Notes under the pieces: generated by a model
Told to the model about the DNA's origin: nothing
The model's input: only the letters and a program-made list of their open reading frames with translations
Database searches by the model: none
NCBI GenBank assembly: GCA_900066355.1
Contig: FMEL01000012.1
Span: 62,001 to 126,000 of the forward strand
DNA length: 64,000 nt
Direction: 5' to 3'
Origin: an uncultured Ruminococcus sp.
GTDB taxonomy: Bacteria > Bacillota > Clostridia > Lachnospirales > Lachnospiraceae
Shown: positions 15,765 through 23,850 of the stretch, in pieces
Position numbering within the stretch: the stretch's first letter is position 1
Layout of the letters: the number at the start of each line of letters is the position of its first letter
Translations under genes and position numbers: made by a program

Positions 15765-17306
15765 ATGTATGCAGAATATAAAAGAGATGTAAGTCACAAT
15801 TATTTGATTCTACGAGAAGAAGAAAAGGTAAATACAGCGTCCTATCAGGTACGAATGCTGACAGGAAATGTGATTCCCTCTATATTAAAGTGCAGATTGC
15901 AGGGACTGGACGGGAATCTGCTGTTTTATTATGATATCACATCCAGGCAGTCGCTGGCATCTTTTTATGAACAGAGGAAATTTCACAGAAAAGATCTGCA
16001 CATGCTTTTTTGCGGATTTATTCGTGTGATGGAAGAGATGGCAGAGTTTCTTATGAATACAGACCAACTGCTTTTATGTCCGGAGTATATCTTTCTGGAT
16101 ATAGAGAAGCGAGAAGTGAAATTCTGCTGTCTTCCGGATTATCATCATCCGATACAGGAACAGTTCCGGGAACTGACAGAATACCTTCTCCCGAGACTTG
16201 ACCATGAAGACTCTCAGGCAGTGAGTATGGGCTATGGAGTCTACCGGAAAGCAATGGAGACAGGATTTCAGCTTGAACATATAAAAGAGGCAATTTATCA
16301 GAACAGAGAAGTTACAAAGAAAAGCAACGATAGAGAATCTACACAGAATCAGGAACAGAAGCCTCCGGAAAATAATCTGGATAGTATGGAAAGTTTTGGA
16401 GAAAAAATACAGGAAAAGGCAGATGTTTCACATTTACTGAAGACAGACGTGGAAAATAAAACTTCAAAAAGAAAAAAAGGCAAAAAGAAAGAAGAGTCTG
16501 ATTTTCAAAAGTCCTCCAACGAATGGACGGGTGCTTTACTTTGTGTTTCCATAGCAGCAGTTTTGATCATTTTTCTTATACTTCGCTATTTGGGGTATCT
16601 TCCAGGAATCCCGGCGGAAGCTATCTTCGGAGGCGCCATTATCCTTTTGGTTCTCGCCGCATTCTTGTCCTGGACAGCCGAAAAGAAGAAGCAGAAAAAG
16701 CAGATGAGTGCAGAATGGAGACAAAAGGTGAAGAGGGAACTTGATGATACATATGAAAGCAGCAGTGAGAAAAGGAGGACGGAGAGAAGTTCAGAGGATT
16801 TGTATGAAGCAGATTCAGTACAGGAAAAAATGCCGGAATGGGGAGACATAAAGTATAAAATGCCGGAACGGACCGGGGAAACAGGAACTAACCGTCTGGA
16901 AAATTCACAGAATGTATACCGGGAAACAGTGCAGCAGAATGAGAACTACGAAACTGAAAAGACAGAAAACTATGGTGAGACAGTCGTCTTATCCGCCGGA
17001 CAGACTGAAGGACCGGCCAGCCTTGTAAGCCGTGAACCGGGAGAACTTGCGACGATCTATCTTGACCGTGACCTTATGGTAATCGGTAAGATGGAAAATG
17101 CTGCCGATGCAGTGATCTCTCTTCCGACAGTCAGTCGTATTCATGCAAAGATTCGGAAAGTAGATGAGGAATATTATCTGTCTGACCTCAATTCGAGAAA
17201 TGGCACATCAGTAAATGGAAGACTGCTGAAGACAGGAGAGGAATATCAGCTGCAGGACGAGGATCAGGTGGAATTTGCACAGGCCCGTTATATCTTTTTG
17301 AAATAG
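15765..17306 (+). CDS. Membrane protein with DUF6382-like N-terminus and C-terminal FHA domain
   Basis: 513 residues. The N-terminal about 180 residues (NYLILREEEKVNTASYQVRM and on) form a cytosolic domain that resembles DUF6382. A charged linker follows, then two transmembrane segments (about 248-265 and 275-300). Another charged linker leads to an FHA domain at about 430-513 with the phosphothreonine-binding signature VSRIHAKIRK and LNSRNGTSVNG. It presumably reads a threonine-phosphorylation signal and passes it to the Tad machine. No kinase is seen nearby. Last gene of the operon. Confidence 0.82.
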   Translation: MYAEYKRDVSHNYLILREEEKVNTASYQVRMLTGNVIPSILKCRLQGLDGNLLFYYDITSRQSLASFYEQRKFHRKDLHMLFCGFIRVMEEMAEFLMNTDQLLLCPEYIFLDIEKREVKFCCLPDYHHPIQEQFRELTEYLLPRLDHEDSQAVSMGYGVYRKAMETGFQLEHIKEAIYQNREVTKKSNDRESTQNQEQKPPENNLDSMESFGEKIQEKADVSHLLKTDVENKTSKRKKGKKKEESDFQKSSNEWTGALLCVSIAAVLIIFLILRYLGYLPGIPAEAIFGGAIILLVLAAFLSWTAEKKKQKKQMSAEWRQKVKRELDDTYESSSEKRRTERSSEDLYEADSVQEKMPEWGDIKYKMPERTGETGTNRLENSQNVYRETVQQNENYETEKTENYGETVVLSAGQTEGPASLVSREPGELATIYLDRDLMVIGKMENAADAVISLPTVSRIHAKIRKVDEEYYLSDLNSRNGTSVNGRLLKTGEEYQLQDEDQVEFAQARYIFLK

Positions 17307-17374
17307 AATGTTGGTAAATATAAACATCCTTATTATTTTTACTGCCTAGATTCCGGTATGGCAAGTGGCTTGTG

Positions 17375-17403
17375 TGGACTTTTACAATGCGGTATGCTAT
17401 ACT
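17375..17403 (+). promoter_or_regulatory. Promoter upstream of the prenyltransferase gene
   Basis: TGGACT (17375-17380), 17 bp, TATACT (17398-17403) with an extended -10 TG. It starts 33 bases before the ATG at 17436. No obvious terminator separates it from the Tad operon. Confidence 0.6.
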
Positions 17404-17435
17404 TTTTTGGAGAAAATGAAAAGGAAAAGAGTTAT

Positions 17436-18362
17436 ATGAAAGATTACATAAAAATTGCCCGTGTCGATCACTGGATCAAACAGTTATTTATTGTACCGGG
17501 TATGATTTTTGCTTTATTTCTGACAAGAAATCCAATTACTGCGGCTGTGGTAAAGGACATTGTTCTTGCACTTATTTCGACATCATTTGTGGCATCTGCC
17601 AATTATGTTATTAATGAATGGCTGGACGCAGAATTTGACAAATTTCATCCGACAAAGAAAAACCGTCCTGTTGTATCGGGAAATCTGAAATTTCACTGGG
17701 TTATGACCGAGTATGCAGTACTTGGCGCACTCGGACTTCTGATCGCGTGGTTTATCTCCAGACCGGTATTTCTGATGGAACTCTGGCTGTTTGTGATGGG
17801 CATTCTTTATAATGTAAAACCATTCCGTACAAAAGAGATCCCGTATGTGGATGTGCTCTCAGAATCTGTAAACAATGCAATCCGTCTTCTGATCGGATGG
17901 TTTGCGATTTCCTCCGGATATCTGCCACCGGTAAGCATCGTGCTTGGCTACTGGATGGGCGGCGCGTTCCTGATGGCAACCAAACGTTATTCCGAATACC
18001 GTATGATCGCGGACAAAGAGCTTGCAGGCCACTACCGCCGGTCATTTAAGTATTACACAGAAAAGTCACTGCTGATCTCAGCTTTTTATTATGCACTGCT
18101 TTCCGTATTTTTCTGTGGTGTCTTTATGATCAAATACAAAGCAGAGCTGATCATTGATATTCCGATTATGTGTGGCCTTTTCAGCTTGTATCTGAATATC
18201 AGTTATAAAGAAGATTCCTGTGCCCAGAAGCCGGAGAAGCTTTTCCACGAGAAGGGCCTGATGCTTTATTTACTGGTGTTTATTGTGATTACATGCATTC
18301 TGATGATGGTCCATATTCCGGGACTGGAATGGATCGCAGGAAAGGATTTGCTGAAACTCTGA
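17436..18362 (+). CDS. UbiA-family prenyltransferase, DPPR-synthase-like
   Basis: 308 residues from ATG 17436 (AAGGAAAAGAG upstream). A polytopic membrane enzyme with the aspartate-rich motif INEWLDAEFDKFHPTKKNRP near 60-80. The D-x3-D followed by HPxKxxRP is the form found in decaprenyl-phosphate 5-phosphoribosyltransferases, which attach ribose-5-phosphate from PRPP to a polyprenyl phosphate. The neighbours, a HAD phosphatase and a GT87-like transferase, fit that pathway (synthesis, dephosphorylation, use of a lipid-linked pentose). Menaquinone or heme roles are less likely because no such genes are nearby. Confidence 0.8.
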   Translation: MKDYIKIARVDHWIKQLFIVPGMIFALFLTRNPITAAVVKDIVLALISTSFVASANYVINEWLDAEFDKFHPTKKNRPVVSGNLKFHWVMTEYAVLGALGLLIAWFISRPVFLMELWLFVMGILYNVKPFRTKEIPYVDVLSESVNNAIRLLIGWFAISSGYLPPVSIVLGYWMGGAFLMATKRYSEYRMIADKELAGHYRRSFKYYTEKSLLISAFYYALLSVFFCGVFMIKYKAELIIDIPIMCGLFSLYLNISYKEDSCAQKPEKLFHEKGLMLYLLVFIVITCILMMVHIPGLEWIAGKDLLKL

Positions 18363-18363
18363 T

Positions 18364-19035
18364 ATGGATAAAAATTTACATAAATCAATCAAAGAGTACA
18401 AAAACTATGTGGTAGATATGGATGGAACGCTCTACTACAAATATCCGATGCGTCTGCAGATGCTGGTGCAGATGGCAGGATATTTTCTCGTGCATATTCG
18501 AAATTACAGAGAAGCGTTCCTGCTCAAAGACTATCGTCACTTAAGAGAATCTGAAGAATTACTGAAGGAAGCGGACTGTGAAAGCAGGATACGCCTCCTT
18601 CTTTCGCATAAATACCATTTTTCTTCTGAAAAAGTAGACAGTATCATTGAAGAATGGATGTACAGACGCCCTCTTCGGGCAGTATACAAAAGCCGCGACA
18701 GGCAGTTGCTGGCATTTCTGAAAAAACAGCAGAAAAAAGGACATCATGTATATCTGTATTCAGATTATCCGCTTGAGGACAAGAGAGGCGTACTGGAACT
18801 TGAGGCGGACGGACTCTATTATCCGGACAATGTCCGGTTTTCTTATCTGAAACCGGATCCGGAGGGACTCACGTTCATCCTCGGCGAAAACCATCTGAAA
18901 AAAGAAGATGTCCTGATGATCGGAGACCGTGAGGAAAAAGACGGGCAGTGTGCCGCGGCTGCAGGTACGGACTGGCTGATTTTGCGCTCACGATCTGCAG
19001 CAAGAAAAAAACAATACAGGGAGTGGAAAATCTGA
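18364..19035 (+). CDS. HAD-family phosphatase
   Basis: 223 residues starting one base after the prenyltransferase stop. HAD motif I is VVDMDGTLYY, motif II is in HHVYLYSDYP, and motif IV is DVLMIGDREEKDG, with the Lys in RFSYLKPDPEG as motif III. The cap is helical (about 40-110). In this position it may dephosphorylate the polyprenyl-phosphoribose-phosphate product, but no signature proves the substrate. Cytosolic. Complete. Confidence 0.82.
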   Translation: MDKNLHKSIKEYKNYVVDMDGTLYYKYPMRLQMLVQMAGYFLVHIRNYREAFLLKDYRHLRESEELLKEADCESRIRLLLSHKYHFSSEKVDSIIEEWMYRRPLRAVYKSRDRQLLAFLKKQQKKGHHVYLYSDYPLEDKRGVLELEADGLYYPDNVRFSYLKPDPEGLTFILGENHLKKEDVLMIGDREEKDGQCAAAAGTDWLILRSRSAARKKQYREWKI

Positions 19036-19036
19036 T

Positions 19037-20248
19037 ATGACATCTGCTGCAAAAAATAACACAGGTTCAGACATAAGAGAAAAACGTTTCCGGTTGATTG
19101 CCGGACTTCTGATGCTTTGTATCCTGATGTGCATCGTATTTTATTTTTATCTGGGTTATTCCGGATATGACATTAAGGGACACTGGCGGATCAGTCGTTA
19201 TACATTGCTGGGGTATGATCCGTTTCCGTTGATCGGAAAGGATGCCCTGCTGGATTCTGTAGGAAAAATTCCGTCAGGTTTTGCGACCGTTCCGTGGTGC
19301 TGCGTGATGGGAACTGCTTTTTATGGAGCCTTTCTTCCGCTTGAACAGGCAAAAATATATCTCTGGGTATTACACTTTATCGCTTATATCGTTACCGGAG
19401 CTGTTGTTTGCCGCAAATTCCGTGAGAAATTTTCCAGTCAGCTTTTATTGCTGTTTCTGTTTTTGATCGGAGGACATTTCAGTTTCATGTATTCTCTTCG
19501 ATACGGAAATTCCGGGGCAATCCTCTGTTGTCTCTGCATTCTGGCAATCTGCCTGACAGATTCGAATCCATGGATTGCCGGTATCTGTATGGGATTCGCT
19601 ATGACGAAACCGCAGATATCTATGATCATCTGCCTGGTATGGCTTCTGAACCGCAAATGGAAACCACTGATCACGGCAGCAGTCATTGACATTGCCGGAT
19701 GGGGGGCATCTTCTGCGATTACCGGAACTTCTCCGCTTGTTTTACTGAAAGAAACTTTTTCAAGCGGAACGGTTTCACCGAAACAGTATCTCGGCCTGCT
19801 TGGATTTTTGCAGTCGTTTGGTGTTAATTCTACGTTGATTCTGATGGCGAATATGCTGATAGGAATTTTGTTTACCGGAGGCAGCTGGCTTTACCTGAAA
19901 AAGAAAGGTGGTGCAGAAGCGGATTCACTGATCCTCTATGCACCTGCCTGTGCAGCATCGACATTCTGGATGTATAAGAATGGGACGGACTATCTGATTC
20001 TTGCTTTTGTAGCAGCGTTTTTCATTTGGCTTTGTCTGGAAAAGAAGATCAGCACAAAACATTTCGTGTTATCGGCAGGGTGTGTTTTTTATCTTGAAAT
20101 GAGCCGTTGCGCGGTCTATTTTCTGATTATGGTCGGCGGAAAAACAGCTGCCATAAGAAATATGGCGAAGAGTGCAGATGGATTTTTGATCGCAGTTGCG
20201 GCGATAATCCTGTGTCGTTTCTGGTGTGTCTATAGGACAAAGGAGTGA
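19037..20248 (+). CDS. GT87-like polyprenyl-phosphate-sugar-dependent glycosyltransferase
   Basis: 403 residues with about ten hydrophobic segments. The first extracytoplasmic loop (GYSGYDIKGHWRISRYTLLG) and the GFATVPWCCV and FAMTKPQISM segments fit the DUF2029/GT87 family of GT-C transferases, which use polyprenyl-phosphate-linked sugars on the outer face of the membrane. It starts one base after the HAD gene. The co-occurrence suggests a lipid-linked pentose donor made by the two upstream enzymes, used here to modify an envelope glycan. The acceptor is unknown. Confidence 0.72.
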   Translation: MTSAAKNNTGSDIREKRFRLIAGLLMLCILMCIVFYFYLGYSGYDIKGHWRISRYTLLGYDPFPLIGKDALLDSVGKIPSGFATVPWCCVMGTAFYGAFLPLEQAKIYLWVLHFIAYIVTGAVVCRKFREKFSSQLLLLFLFLIGGHFSFMYSLRYGNSGAILCCLCILAICLTDSNPWIAGICMGFAMTKPQISMIICLVWLLNRKWKPLITAAVIDIAGWGASSAITGTSPLVLLKETFSSGTVSPKQYLGLLGFLQSFGVNSTLILMANMLIGILFTGGSWLYLKKKGGAEADSLILYAPACAASTFWMYKNGTDYLILAFVAAFFIWLCLEKKISTKHFVLSAGCVFYLEMSRCAVYFLIMVGGKTAAIRNMAKSADGFLIAVAAIILCRFWCVYRTKE

Positions 20249-20252
20249 GAAT

Positions 20253-20846
20253 TTGGAAGAAATAAAAAAAGAGCCGGTGACGGTCGGTCTGATACTGATC
20301 AATATTATTGTGTTTCTCGCGGTGGAATTCACCGGCAGTTCACAGAACACGATGCATATGCTGGACTGCGGCGCAGCCTACACACCGATGATCATAGAAG
20401 GTGGGGAATATTACCGACTGTTTACCTGTATGTTCCTGCATTTCGGAATCGAACACCTTTTGAATAATATGCTGGTTCTGTTTGTTCTGGGAAGCCGTCT
20501 TGAACGTGTAATCGGCAAGATGAAATTTCTGATCATCTATATTGTGGGCGGACTTCTCGGAAATGTGATCTCAGTGCTTGTTGAGCTGAAATCTATGGAT
20601 TTTGCCGTATCAGCGGGTGCTTCCGGTGCAGTTTTTGCTGTTATGGGAGCGATGATTTATATTGTGATCCGCAACAAAGGATGGCTCGGAGATTTGTCTG
20701 CGAGACAGATTCTTGTCATGGCATTTTTTTCTCTTTATTATGGATTTACCAGCACAGGAGTGGACAATACAGCTCACGTTGCCGGACTGGTTTGTGGAAT
20801 GATGATTTCCATTCTTCTGTATCATCCGAGAGGCAGAAGAATATAA
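20253..20846 (+). CDS. Rhomboid-family intramembrane serine protease
   Basis: 197 residues from TTG 20253, placed 7 bases after AGGAG (20241-20245); the GTG at 20226 lies in the previous gene. Six-helix rhomboid core: HFGIEHLLNNMLVLFVLG carries the oxyanion-side His/Asn residues, GASGAVFAVMGA the catalytic serine (GxSG), and VDNTAHVAGLVCGM the catalytic histidine. It cleaves transmembrane substrates within the cytoplasmic membrane. It is the last gene of the UbiA-HAD-GT87 run and its 3' end overlaps the convergent histidine kinase gene by 25 bases. Confidence 0.92.
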   Translation: MEEIKKEPVTVGLILINIIVFLAVEFTGSSQNTMHMLDCGAAYTPMIIEGGEYYRLFTCMFLHFGIEHLLNNMLVLFVLGSRLERVIGKMKFLIIYIVGGLLGNVISVLVELKSMDFAVSAGASGAVFAVMGAMIYIVIRNKGWLGDLSARQILVMAFFSLYYGFTSTGVDNTAHVAGLVCGMMISILLYHPRGRRI

Positions 20847-21502
20847 AAGGTTGTTCCTTCACCGGGTACACTTTCGACGCGGAGCGTCCCATGGTGTGCT
20901 TCGATGATCTGCCGGGTGACAGCAAGCCCGAGACCTGTGCCGCCGGGCTTGTACGTTACGAAAGGAAAAAAGATCTGTTCCGTCTGCTGGGCAGTCATAC
21001 CACAGCCATTGTCATGGACGGTGATCTGTATTCCATCTGAAACAGCAGAAGCGGCAATCTGGATTTTTCCGTGTGCGTGCTGAATGGCCTCCTGTGCATT
21101 GCGGAGAAGATTAAAAAGAGCCTGACGGATTTTTGTCTGATCCAGTTCAAGATGGGGAAGATCCTTAGGGATGTCAGTCTCAAGTACAATGCCCAGATAA
21201 TCCAGTGCAGGTCGAAAGGTATTGGTAATTCGATCAAGCCACAGGCTTGTATCTGTTGATACGAGAGAGAGATGTCCTGCATTCTGGTACCGGGAAAGTT
21301 CATCGAGAAGCTCGCGGATGTAATTCAGATTTTCCATAATGTTGTCCCAGTGTTCATCCAGACAAAGTTGCGGATGATGGTCGGATAACATCTGTAACTC
21401 ACTTGTGATAAGAGCGAGGGGGTTACGTATCTCATGTGAGAACATCGAGAGTGTCGACTGAAATTCTTTTTTCTGCTGTTCAAATTTGTTCTTTTCCTGC
21501 AT
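20822..21502 (-). CDS. Orphan soluble sensor histidine kinase
   Basis: 226 residues from ATG 21502, with GAGGTGA upstream. Only the kinase core is present: H box MFSHEIRNPLALI near 20-32, N box LLRNAQEAI, G1 HDNGCGM, and G2 GGTGLGLAVTRQII. There is no transmembrane segment, PAS or other sensor domain, only a short coiled N-terminus (MQEKNKFEQQKKEFQ). No response regulator is adjacent. It could be driven by protein contact through the N-terminal coil. The last 25 bases overlap the end of the rhomboid gene on the other strand. Confidence 0.9.
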   Translation of the reverse strand: MQEKNKFEQQKKEFQSTLSMFSHEIRNPLALITSELQMLSDHHPQLCLDEHWDNIMENLNYIRELLDELSRYQNAGHLSLVSTDTSLWLDRITNTFRPALDYLGIVLETDIPKDLPHLELDQTKIRQALFNLLRNAQEAIQHAHGKIQIAASAVSDGIQITVHDNGCGMTAQQTEQIFFPFVTYKPGGTGLGLAVTRQIIEAHHGTLRVESVPGEGTTFYILLPLG

Positions 21503-21639
21503 AATCTGTCACCTCATGGGAAGTGTATCATCATAAAATACCACAATCAACAAATTTCGTATTGAAAAATTCGCACAAATACGAGACAATATAGTTATTA
21601 AACAGTTATTTTTACAGAATTCTGAAGGAGGAATTTATC

Positions 21640-22044
21640 ATGGAAAATTGTATTTTTTGTAAAATCGCGAATGGAGAAATTCCATCTGCTACATTATATG
21701 AGGACGAAGACTTCCGCGTGATCCTGGATCTGGGACCGGCTTCTAAGGGACATTCGCTGATTCTTCCGAAATCACATGCTGCCAATATTTATGAACTTCC
21801 GGATGAGACCGCAGCGAAAGCAATGGTTCTTGCAAAAAAAATGGCAACAAAACTCAGAGATGGACTGAACTGTGACGGATTTAACATCGTACAGAACAAT
21901 GGTGAGATTGCGGGTCAGACAGTTTTTCATTTCCATATGCATCTGATTCCGCGTTATGAAGGCGACCAGGTTGGTCTGACATGGAAACCGGGCGAGCTGA
22001 CCGATGAAATGAAAGAAGAGATTCTGAATAAAGTAAAAGCATGA
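21640..22044 (+). CDS. HIT-family (Hint-like) nucleotide hydrolase
   Basis: 134 residues with the full histidine triad HFHMHLIPRY near 98-107 and the N-terminal CIFCKIANGEIPS containing a C-x2-C pair. Hint-branch enzymes hydrolyse nucleoside phosphoramidates and AMP-lysine adducts in the cytosol. The start ATG follows AAGGAGG. Monocistronic or followed by the sigma factor 55 bases later. Confidence 0.93.
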   Translation: MENCIFCKIANGEIPSATLYEDEDFRVILDLGPASKGHSLILPKSHAANIYELPDETAAKAMVLAKKMATKLRDGLNCDGFNIVQNNGEIAGQTVFHFHMHLIPRYEGDQVGLTWKPGELTDEMKEEILNKVKA

Positions 22045-22099
22045 GTCATACAGAATACGTAAGAAAAAATGACAAAATAAAACGAAAGCGTAAATACGA

Positions 22100-22639
22100 A
22101 TGACGATTGAGAATTTTAATAAGTTCTATGATGAATATCAAAGATTCTCAGCATATGTTGCATACTGTATCACGAAGGATAAACTTCTGGCAGAAGATAT
22201 CAGTCAGGAGATTTTCATCACATTATACAAGATGAGGGAAAATCTGGATTATTCAGACCATAAGAAACTGAAAGCACTGGTTTTTCGCGCAACTACAAAC
22301 AGATGCAACGATTATTTCAGAAAACCCTCCACCAAACAGGAAATGTGTACATTCGACGAAGAGGGTGTGGAAGAGACTCCCGATGAAAAAGGAGACCCGG
22401 AAGCACAGCTTCTGCGCATGGAAGAAGAAACTTATCAGCGACTCGTTCTCCGGAAACTCAGAATGAGAAATCCACAGAACTACGATATTTTGATAAAAAC
22501 CAAGATGCACAGGATTCCGGCCTCGGAAGTTGCTGAGGAATACGGGATCACAACGAACAATGTAAACAACCGTAATCTGCGTTCAAAGGCGTGGATTATA
22601 GAAGAACTGGAGAAACTAAGAAGGCAGTCACATTTGTAA
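22100..22639 (+). CDS. Sigma-70-family (ECF-like) RNA polymerase sigma factor
   Basis: 179 residues. Region 2 spans about 10-75 (YCITKDKLLAEDISQEIF, with FRATTNRCNDYFRK at its end) and region 4 about 120-175 (IPASEVAEEYGITTNNVNNR is the helix-turn-helix). It lacks regions 1 and 3, as ECF sigmas do. The ribosome site is weak. The likely regulatory partner is the anti-sigma-like membrane protein at 23851, although murG on the other strand lies between them. The target promoters cannot be told. Confidence 0.85.
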   Translation: MTIENFNKFYDEYQRFSAYVAYCITKDKLLAEDISQEIFITLYKMRENLDYSDHKKLKALVFRATTNRCNDYFRKPSTKQEMCTFDEEGVEETPDEKGDPEAQLLRMEEETYQRLVLRKLRMRNPQNYDILIKTKMHRIPASEVAEEYGITTNNVNNRNLRSKAWIIEELEKLRRQSHL

Positions 22640-22648
22640 CTGCCTTCT
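22619..22648. terminator. Hairpin between convergent sigma and murG genes
   Basis: AGAAGGCAGT (22619-22628) pairs with ACTGCCTTCT (22639-22648). The sigma stop codon lies in the loop edge and the murG stop is 6 bases beyond. The T content after it is low, so efficiency is uncertain. Confidence 0.6.
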
Positions 22649-22653
22649 GTTGC

Positions 22654-23724
22654 TTACCTGGATAATACACATTCCTCAATAAGAGAAAAGATATGATGAA
22701 TGGAATCCATCTGTTTGCCACCTGCCATTGCTTCTTCGAACGTATGACGGTTTTTGTATAACTGATGGATGGTATCGAGGAGCTTTTCATCGGTGATTTC
22801 TTCCTCTTCAAGTACCATGCTGAATCCCTGTTTTTCAAAAGAACGGGCATTCAGGATCTGGTCACCGCGGCTCGCATTTGCAGAGAGCGGAATCAGAAGG
22901 TTTGGTTTGTGAAGGGCACTGATCTCGCAGATTGCATTGGCGCCTGCACGGGAAATCACAACATCGGACAGTGCGAAGAGATCCGGAAGCTCTTCCTTGA
23001 TGTATTCGTACTGTACATACCCTTCGGTACCCTTGAGAGACTCGTCCATTTTGCCCTTGCCGCAGAGATGGATGACCTGGAACTCTTTCAGAAGTTCCGG
23101 AAGGATCTTGCGGACGTGGTCATTGACAGAGGCTGCACCGAGACTTCCGCCGATCACCATAAGGACCGGTTTGTCGGTAGTAAATCCGCAGAACTGTCTG
23201 CCGGCTTCTTTGTCACCTTTCAGAAGTTCCTGACGGATCGGAGTACCGGTGAGGACAGCTTTATCTGCCGGAAGACTGCTGACTGTCTCAGGGAAGTTGC
23301 AGCATACTTTGACTGCGGAAGGGATACAGAGCTTGTTGGCAAGACCCGGAGTCATATCTGATTCATGAATAATTGCTGGGATCTTGCATTTTTTTGCAGC
23401 GATCACAACCGGGACGGTGACGAAACCGCCCTTGGAAAATACAACGTCAGGTTTCAGTTTCTTAAGGAGCTTCCTGGCTTCGAGGAAACCTTTGAGAACC
23501 CTGAACGGATCGGAAAAGTTCTTAGGATCAAAGTAACGTCTGAGTTTGCCTGAGGAGATTCCGTAATAAGGAATTCCCATTTCTTCGATGAGCTTACGCT
23601 CAATACCTTCATAGGAACCAATATAGGAAATCTGATATCCGGCAGCTTTGAGTGTCGGGATCAGGGCGATGTTAGGGGTAACGTGGCCGGCAGTACCACC
23701 GCCGGTAAGAACAATATGTTTCAT
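22654..23724 (-). CDS. murG: UDP-GlcNAc:lipid I N-acetylglucosaminyltransferase MurG
   Basis: 356 residues from ATG 23724, which follows TCAGGAGGAA; the frame is open 57 codons further but that extension has no ribosome site and is not family-like. MKHIVLTGGGTAGHVTPN is the N-terminal glycine loop. The C-terminal domain holds VMIGGSLGAASVNDHV and the donor-binding segment SRAGANAICEISAL. The enzyme converts lipid I to lipid II at the inner membrane face for peptidoglycan synthesis. It sits alone here, not in a division cluster. Confidence 0.97.
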   Translation of the reverse strand: MKHIVLTGGGTAGHVTPNIALIPTLKAAGYQISYIGSYEGIERKLIEEMGIPYYGISSGKLRRYFDPKNFSDPFRVLKGFLEARKLLKKLKPDVVFSKGGFVTVPVVIAAKKCKIPAIIHESDMTPGLANKLCIPSAVKVCCNFPETVSSLPADKAVLTGTPIRQELLKGDKEAGRQFCGFTTDKPVLMVIGGSLGAASVNDHVRKILPELLKEFQVIHLCGKGKMDESLKGTEGYVQYEYIKEELPDLFALSDVVISRAGANAICEISALHKPNLLIPLSANASRGDQILNARSFEKQGFSMVLEEEEITDEKLLDTIHQLYKNRHTFEEAMAGGKQMDSIHHIFSLIEECVLSR

Positions 23725-23850
23725 AGGGAATTCCTCCTGAAAAATCTTTTTATTAACCATAACTATGAACCACCGGGGCAAAATTGTCAAGGAGAGATAG
23801 AGCTGTCGTTTGTGTAAAGTGAGGTAAAAACGGCGGCAGGAGATAGTAAA

